Source: Spirometra erinaceieuropaei
Taxonomy: Eukaryota; Platyhelminthes; Cestoda; Diphyllobothriidea; Diphyllobothriidae
Reading direction: 5' to 3'
NCBI GenBank assembly: GCA_902702965.1
Contig: CACRXP010000168.1
Coordinates: 738,682 to 802,681, forward strand
DNA: 64,000 nt
Below, one piece after another: positions 57,420 through 64,000 of the stretch (positions are counted from its first letter, which is position 1; each line of letters opens with the position of its first letter). The notes beneath the pieces are model-generated. The model had not been told where the DNA came from. It saw nothing but the letters and a program-made list of their open reading frames with translations, and ran no database searches. The translations under genes and the position numbers were made by a program.

Positions 57420-60400
57420 ACAGAAAGAGTCCCAGGTAGCATCGAGTGACTTGCATTTTCACTTGGAACGAACGATTACCTCTTCTCAAGATTGCTAAAA
57501 TGGGACAAAATAGATCGCAGATAATTAAGAAAAATTTGATATATTTTTGTCGAAAATACCTCTTATGAGCAGCAGCGATCCCTGCAAGTTTGTCTTTTCT
57601 CAGAAAACACGATCAATGCCGCGTTCGTCAGCCCTAATTTGCACCACGGGGACTCTCCCGTGCTGGTACATTGAATCTGATTGACGAATTTAAAAATGAC
57701 TGGTCCACCTCCTGCCTGTTTGTGGTTTAACTGCATTCTACTTCGCGAAGGCCGCGTCTACCTGTCATTAGTCATTATCATCTATCGCTCTGTCTGCATG
57801 TTCAGTCATGTATATGGTTAGTAAAAAAAGATGAAGAAGAAAGATAAGGTGGAAGTCGTGTTTGTAAATGCCATGCGACACTTTTAGGACATGGCTGCGC
57901 ATGTTATATTCCTCCAGTTTCTGATTACACTCAACTAGTAATCGTTCTGTTAAGAGATTAAGTAACAGAAATCTGCTGCGGTCCGTGTGTCCTGGCTTTC
58001 TACAGTGAAGATCCCTAGTGTCAAAAAGCTATTTAGTTTTGACTTTTTGCGTCTCATACTCAACATTCTCCAGTTTCTTGGCATCTTCCTCATTCGACTG
58101 ACCTCATCATTTTATTCTTGAATGATATCTTTAGCATGGGCGACATGTCCGCCGATGAGAGGAGCTTTCTTGAATTGAATGGACGGTAATTTTACTTGAG
58201 AAACAGTATTCCGTGGGCTTACTGGCTAGTGCTGATCTGCATGCCCTCGGTGCAACCGCCCGATCGAATCAGCCTAGCCTCAAGCAAATGCATAAATGCG
58301 CTGGAAATGGATCAACTGAAAAATCAGGTGGCGTTCGGAGATAACTGCGTTCTGCACAGTACAGTGGCGGTTGCCCATGCACCATACCATTTTTTCCTCT
58401 GTCGCGATAAATTCTTTGTTTAAATCTTCGTTTGGTAGTTCAAAATATTCAAAGATTGGAAAATCTTCTCCTTGTTTTTCTGGCCACGACGCATACGAAA
58501 TTACCGATTAGGCAGAAACACTGGCTGACCGACTGGACACATGCGAGCAAGCTGGTGTGGTTTTTCAGTTTCCAGGCCACGATTGTCCTCGCCGTTATAA
58601 AGGCCAGACCGGACGACGTCTTAGCTCTCGAACAATGGAACACACAGAGGCAGTCTCTGGGGGCAGACAATGAATTCAACTCCGTGAGCCAGCAAGGAGA
58701 CGGTGGGGGAAGTGCTGGGGACCTGGATGTCTGACACCAACTCCATCAACTGACATGTCGATATGTCCTCTCCTATCATGTGCTTTGTTCACGTGGACAA
58801 GAAGCACGCACGCACGGCGCCAAGACGACGTGAGACGGCCTGGACGCAGCCTTATCGCGAACACCGCACACCTTACCCTTCTCTCTGTTTGACCACATAT
58901 CCTGCTCATTTGATGTTGAATTCTCGCAATCTCCAATGGTACCTTCTGGAAACTCAGGCTTATACGCGTACTCTCCTCGGCGATCGCGCGTTCATCTTCT
59001 TTGCAACAGTGATCAGTTTCCGTCCTCGTGACATTGACATTTGAGTAGGCGTCTGCCGAAGTAGCAAATGCCTGAACAATGGGTAGAATACAGGTTTGCC
59101 TTTTTTGCTCTGCAATAGGAGCTTGGGTGCAACCTAAGGCTGATCTCGCTGAGCTCGAAACCCAAGAACCGTTATGAACTGCCTACTTGCAACGGCTTTC
59201 GGCAATGAGCAACTGCAAATTTTACCCTAACACACATTTAGCAATTATTTTGCTGTCGTGTGCACAAAGTTCACTTTTTTAATAGCACCACACACACATT
59301 GACTCACAGTTCTTGGCCTCTATCATGCTACCTGACGACAAGGTCAGTAGGCCCTCAAAGGATCAGAGGCATCGCAACGAGTAGACGGAACGCAAAATGA
59401 CCTAGCTCAGGAGAATGTATACCAGTGTGCGCACAACTTATTTGGGAGAGTGTGATCATCCCTTCAAAGCAGTCAGATAAGTCTGGTCGATTGCGTTGAG
59501 GTGTGATTACAAGGAATGCTACCCACTAGGGCCATTATGCATGGTGATTTGTGCTCGTCTTTTTACAGTAAAGTTTGAGTACTGTAAAGTAAGTGCATTA
59601 CGCGCTGTAGAGTCTAAAGAAATATGAAAATGGGTTCAGATTATTCTATCTCCGGGGGGTGTGCTTAACATTAAAAGGATTATTCTGCCGGATGGCCAGA
59701 ATATCTAGTTCTACCAGCAGGTATTTGAAGGTCATTTGGATTTACTTGCATTCAACTTCGTGAGCCAGCAAGAAGACCTTGCGGGAACTGCTGGGGGCCT
59801 GGTTATCTGATACCAACTCCATCAGCTGACACTTTGACATACTCCCCTCATATCCAGGTCTTCTACTGATTTGGCTTATGAGTCTTGGTTTTGTAAAGTA
59901 AAGATCAATATTGTCAAAAAGCTATTTAATTTTGACTTTTAGATTCCGTATTCAGCCTTATATACAACCACCCGGCCATCTTGCTCATCCGACCGACTCT
60001 ATCCTTGCATTCTTTAATGTCGCCATCACCATGTGGGACGTGTCCGTGAATTAAGGAGACGGGGGTTTAAACTGAGTAACAGTACGTTGAGATCTTACCG
60101 GTTAATGCCGAGTTACTTACTCTCGGCGCTACCGCTCGAGTGACCCAGCCGAGCCTTAATCAAATGCAGAAATACGTTGGAAATCAACCAAATACTTAAG
60201 TGAGGCGAGATTGTTGCGTGCATGAAATGACAGTCGCCGTGTTAGAAAAAAAAGAACTACAGGCTGGCCACTATACTCGTCTTAGGTAAATTGATAGAGC
60301 CGGTTCAACGGATCCCTCAAGACGTTTGAGCATGATTGCAATTCAAAGACAATCTCCCATGCAGCGAAAAACTGTTTTTTCTCGTCGCCCGCTTCCGCGT

Positions 60401-61069
60401 GGAAACGTTGTCACTATTTAATAGCACCACACACACACATTAACTCTCAGTTCTTGCCCTCTATCATGCTACCTGACGACACCCTCCACTTACAATGTCA
60501 GTACGCCCTCGAAGGATAAGAAGCGTCGCAACGAGTAAACGGGGCGCTAAACTACCTAGCTTAGGAATGTGCTCACAGCTTATTTGGGAGAATGTAATCA
60601 ATCATTCAAAGCAGTTGGATGCGTTTTGTCTATTGCGTTGAGATGTTATTGTTGAAGTGGCAACCCACTGCGGCCATGTTGCCATAGTGATTTGCGCCCT
60701 TCTTTTGTTGTGAAGTTTGTAAAGGACACAATAAATGCAGCAAGACTAAGGGGAATATTAAGCAGATGTCTGATTACTCTACCCCTTAGGTGTGCTTAAA
60801 ATAAGAAGGACTCTTTTGTCCGAAAGTGGGCATAGGTAGTTTCTACGACTGGGATTTGAAGGGCACTTAGAAACGGAAAAACTACACTGGGGATCATGGA
60901 ATCTGAAGGGTCCCTTAATATAAGTGACTGCCAAGTTTGTAGAAGACAGAATCTGCGGAAGAATACATGTGCGTTTTGAACGTAATCGATTTAAGTTCTA
61001 GGTTTGGCAATTATCAAATGAATTGTATGTGCTGCGCGTGATCCAGCTCGTAGGCATTTCCCTCTCAGC

Positions 61070-61650
61070 GTCGATCAGTGATGGCCTCGGAGACAACCTG
61101 GAAGTAGTCGGTAGTGGCTAAAGTCTTGCAGCAAATAGCAAAAAACGAGATTTTCTTACAAAATTAGTTAAACCAATCCATACCTGGTTTCTGGCAAAAA
61201 AAAAACAAAAATAATTCTTTAAATTAAAGTCCATCCTTCTCAGCATATTTCTGCCATCGATCAGCAAGCATCTGGATCCGGTTAATGTCCCATTCCTTTG
61301 AAGAATTCTTTGCCCGCTTCTTCAACTTCCTCAAATGACTCGAATCGACGACCTCATAAGAAGTGCTGCACTGATCAGAGGAAGCCATAGTTAGATGGTG
61401 CGGCATGGGGACTGTAGGCGTCTATTTTGCACTGTGAGATTTGGCATTGTCCTGGTTGAACAGGACATCTGGAATATATACATAAACTTGCGACTGAAGC
61501 ACTCTGTACAAAGTTATTAAACGCTTTATGAAAAGTATAAATGTGATCAAAATCACCAGGAAAGCCTCTTCGTTTTTGGCACTAAAGATCTCATTTGCAG
61601 CTTCCCTGGTCGCATCAGGATTCAAAGCGCGGTTTTTCAAAGAGATCTGA
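61070..61650 (-). mobile_element. mariner-like transposase remnant (right arm)
   Basis: Minus strand. An N-terminal piece DATREAANEIFSAKNEE (about 61,620-61,570) is followed, after a jump, by NQDNAKSHSAK (about 61,460-61,430), the mariner motif around the second catalytic Asp. SYEVVDSSHLRKLKKRAKN and RIQMLADRWQKYAEKDGL (61,355-61,224) are the typical mariner C-terminus. The middle is deleted. Thus this arm keeps the C-terminal half and the left arm keeps the N-terminal half and first catalytic Asp. Stops present; inactive. Confidence 0.78.
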
Positions 61651-62254
61651 AATATGGGAATAAAGTTGCGCTTGAAACACATTATATAAAGTTATAAAAG
61701 CTTTATGAAAGATGTTAATATGGACAAGAACATAAAAAAACTTGTAAACATGCAAAATGGACAAAAACATGGGAAAAACTGTAAAATAGCGTTCATCGTA
61801 AGTTTGACCGAACTTTTGCTCAGACCTGGTGTTTGCTTGTCCCCATACTTCAGAGATGGGGCATTTTTTCTTCGATTCGAGTCCATTGTTACTATCACAG
61901 TATTTGTTTCTCGCATGTAGTGGACACAATGACCCTACCTTAAATGAAGTTCGATCGAAGCCAGACCTGTTTCATTTGCCACAGTTGTGGTTGTGAAATA
62001 CATGGTAGCAAGCGCAACTGTTTCTCTTATTCAAGATTTGTCAATGCGTCATTGGCCAGAACTTGGTCCGACCGATGCATTACTACTCGTTTTCTAAACG
62101 CTTAATAGGCAGCTCTGATTCCCCCACGACCACGCTAAACACCCGTGTCTGAAGAACCCAGAGGCTTATCGCAGGCTTTTTGTAGCCGGGAGACAGATGT
62201 CTGGATTATCCGTGTCTCGAACAACCTCACCTGCAACTTTAAACGTGTTAATGA

Positions 62255-62412
62255 GATTGTACCGACAAAGACAAGGGAGACTCGAATGGCCAGTTCTGGC
62301 TTTTTAGTCGTCATCAGCCAGTCATACCCAACCCCATGCGTTGATCACTTGAGATTCGAACCCCCGATCTTTGGCCATGAAGTTTGGCAATCTACCATTG
62401 AGCCACGGGCCC
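62255..62412 (-). mobile_element. tRNA-derived SINE (right arm mate)
   Basis: Minus-strand mate of 44,478-44,645. On the minus strand box A TGGCTCAATGG ends near 62,391 and box B GGTTCGAATCT lies near 62,350. The body ends at ACCGACAAAGACAAGGGAGA (62,261-62,280). Confidence 0.82.
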
Positions 62413-62445
62413 GTTATCATGTCGGTTGTGATGGGGATTATCGGT

Positions 62446-62673
62446 TATGACAGATGGGTTCTCACCCATCAGGTTAGGGAACGTGCTCATTCCAGTGTGT
62501 CTTGGGGCTCACATTAGAACCCTCGCAAGCAGTCGCACAACTACTAGTAGTAGATGTCAACGAGATGGTATCGACAAAGATAAGGGAGACCTACGAGTGT
62601 CCTAGTCTGAGCCTCAATGCACAATAAAACGAGCACGTTCCGTAACCTGATCGGTGAGCGTCCATCTGTCATA
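62446..62673. mobile_element. small foldback element (right arm mate)
   Basis: ATGACAGATGGGTTCTCACC at about 62,446 and GGTGAGCGTCCATCTGTCAT ending near 62,672 form the inverted ends; about 86% identical to the left-arm copy. Confidence 0.75.
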
Positions 62674-63039
62674 ATTTAAACATGTGCACATTTCGGTGCC
62701 TGTTTAATAACCCGTCAATTCTCGGCTCTTATTCCTCACCGGTATGTCAGAGAAGTATCTGGAACTATTGGATACGTAGTTCCCCGTTACTCAGCCGACC
62801 AAAGACACTTTGCCGATAAACCGTCACTGCTTTGTAGGTCACATGAGACAGGTGACTAGTATTAGCACCTGAAGATATTCCAATCAAAAAGGCTGTATAT
62901 TTTAAACATTCTAAATCCATTTGCAGAGGAATCACGAGTTGCTTTTCCCTACAGCAAACTCCCATAAGCCGTAGGTAAGTTAGTTCAAGTAACTGTTGGA
63001 TGAGAGTTCAATCTTCGTGTCGGACGATGTCCATTGTGT

Positions 63040-63715
63040 GCTTGTTGTCGTCAACGGCATCTGAAATATAAGAGTAAATTTGCGATCAGTACACTTTGTA
63101 TAAAGTACTAAAAAGCTTCTGAAATGTGTGGACACAAACATCATAAGAACGTATACACATGGAAAAAAAGTTCAGGAGAGACTGTAAACTTAATGTTCAT
63201 CGTAGGTCTATACAACTTTTGACACTCGCGGGCGACCTGGATTTATTTAATTTTTTCCTTACTTCACTAAAGGATCATTTTTTATCAGTGCCGACTCATA
63301 GTCCTTGTGGCAGTACTGGCTTTCCGCGTGTAGTCGATACGATGACTCTGCCTCTATTGCAGTTTGATCGAGGCCAGTCTCGCTTCATTTAACACTTCTG
63401 TGGTTGTAGAATATGTGGCCGCTGTTTCCCTTATTGAAGATTTGCCACCTGTATGTGGGATGTCAGTTGGTTGTTGGGGGAAATTTTAAACACCTGCAGT
63501 CACAACACAATGGCCAGTGCTTGGTCTGACAGATGCAGCATTTTTCCCTCTCTGAACGTTTGCTAGGTAGCTCTGAGCTCCTTACCGGTTATTGTTTGAG
63601 ACAGATGTCTCGTTAATCCGTGTATCGAACACCCTCATATGAAGGTTCAAAAATTTGTACATTTCAGTGTCTGATAGCTAGTCCGCCAGTTCTTGGGTCT
63701 GGAATGACGGTCTTT
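63040..63715 (-). repeat. third, diverged copy of the outer arm module
   Basis: Follows the same order as 61,640-62,760 and in the same orientation: ATAAAGTACTAAAAAGCTTC (63,099), CAGTTTGATCGAGGCCAGTC (about 63,360), AATGGCCAGTGCTTGGTCTG (about 63,510), GAGACAGATGTCTCGTTAAT (63,599) and CATTTCAGTGTCTGATAGCT (63,660). SINE and foldback element are absent. About 65-75% identity by eye. Confidence 0.7.
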
Positions 63716-64000
63716 AATGTCCGGAGGTCTAGCCCTTTTGAGGATAGTACGCTCGAAAGTCATGTCTTCGTTAAACCCGCTAGAATATTTTATGACGCAT
63801 GCACGATGAACGATAAGATATAGCTGACTGCCGTATGCAACTTTCGCCTTGATGTCACATCTACACTCCGACCTACACTTAATGCAGTCGCACTGCATAA
63901 AACAGAACTTAAGAAAATTTCAGGAAGCACTGTTTTCACCCTATTTTATCTAAACTCTTCCTCTACGCTCCCACTTACTAACTGCTCTTATATTCACTGC
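63716..64000. other. no recognised feature
   Basis: End of window. Short open frames without motif. Confidence 0.3.

Larger units (their letters stand above)
57420..62840 (-). repeat. right arm of a large inverted duplication
   Basis: Reverse complement of 44,065-49,618. The inner boundary is abrupt: homology begins at CAGAAAGAGTCCCAGGTAGC (57,421), matching 49,618 downward, and stops on the spacer side. The outer boundary is less sharp; similarity fades at about 62,840. The arm carries the mates of the internal duplications (about 59,270-59,740; about 60,420-60,730), mariner pieces, a SINE and a foldback element. Small indels distinguish it from the left arm, including about 150 bases absent near 58,330. 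Confidence 0.92.

Noticed and set aside
44065..62840. Inverted duplication as a pure assembly mirror artefact
   Set aside because: The arms differ by many substitutions and several indels (one about 150 bases), which a false mirror of one read set would not show. A haplotype-merging error is not fully excluded.

Overview
This is eukaryotic, repeat-rich DNA with almost no conserved genes. The mix of decayed elements (CR1-like and RTE-like LINEs, Penelope-like elements, Ty3/Gypsy elements, mariner, tRNA-derived SINEs), TTAGGG-type telomeric hexamers and small exons split by longer introns points to a flatworm. The SINE and Gypsy sequences look to me most like those of diphyllobothriidean tapeworms (the Spirometra/Schistocephalus/Dibothriocephalus type). 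That placement rests on recollection and was not checked against a database.

Layout. 1-15 kb is a graveyard of retroelements: a Gypsy integrase tail (+), a GC-rich G-run patch, two long CR1-like LINEs on the minus strand (3.1-5.6 and 6.75-9.66 kb), a Penelope-like element with a GIY-YIG endonuclease (minus, 10.0-11.0 kb), a CR1-like 3' half (+, 11.8-12.8 kb) and an RTE-like fragment (+, 13.0-13.9 kb). 15.2-18.0 kb holds the one gene I can support: a three-exon gene for a 131-residue, four-helix membrane protein of MARVEL type, with a transposon inside intron 1. 18.4-31.6 kb is a mosaic of SINEs, palindromic MITEs and a Gypsy gag-pol (minus, 22.1-25.9 kb) split by a MITE inside its reverse transcriptase. 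31.65-36.2 kb holds two fused Gypsy copies (minus). 38.0-39.0 kb is a second Penelope-like element (+). 41.0-42.0 kb is a well-preserved copy of the palindromic MITE family.

The most striking structure is an inverted duplication of about 18.8 kb. A left arm (about 44.07-49.62 kb) is repeated in reverse complement as a right arm (about 57.42-62.84 kb) around a 7.8 kb spacer. Matched positions in the two arms add up to nearly the same number (106,880-107,040) along the whole length, so the arms are collinear. Identity is patchy: roughly 85-90% outside and about 98% in one inner block. The arms carry mariner remnants, a tRNA-derived SINE, a small foldback element and an internal duplication. The spacer contains degenerate TTAGGG telomeric repeats. 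A third, more diverged and partial copy of the outer module lies just outside the right arm (63.04-63.72 kb).

A second theme is a Tc1/mariner-like family of palindromic MITEs (0.7-1.0 kb, TA target sites, ends starting CAGT) with at least six recognisable near-complete copies and several fragments.

Apart from the MARVEL-type gene, every coding trace I can name is a broken mobile-element ORF. All identities and percentages were judged by eye.
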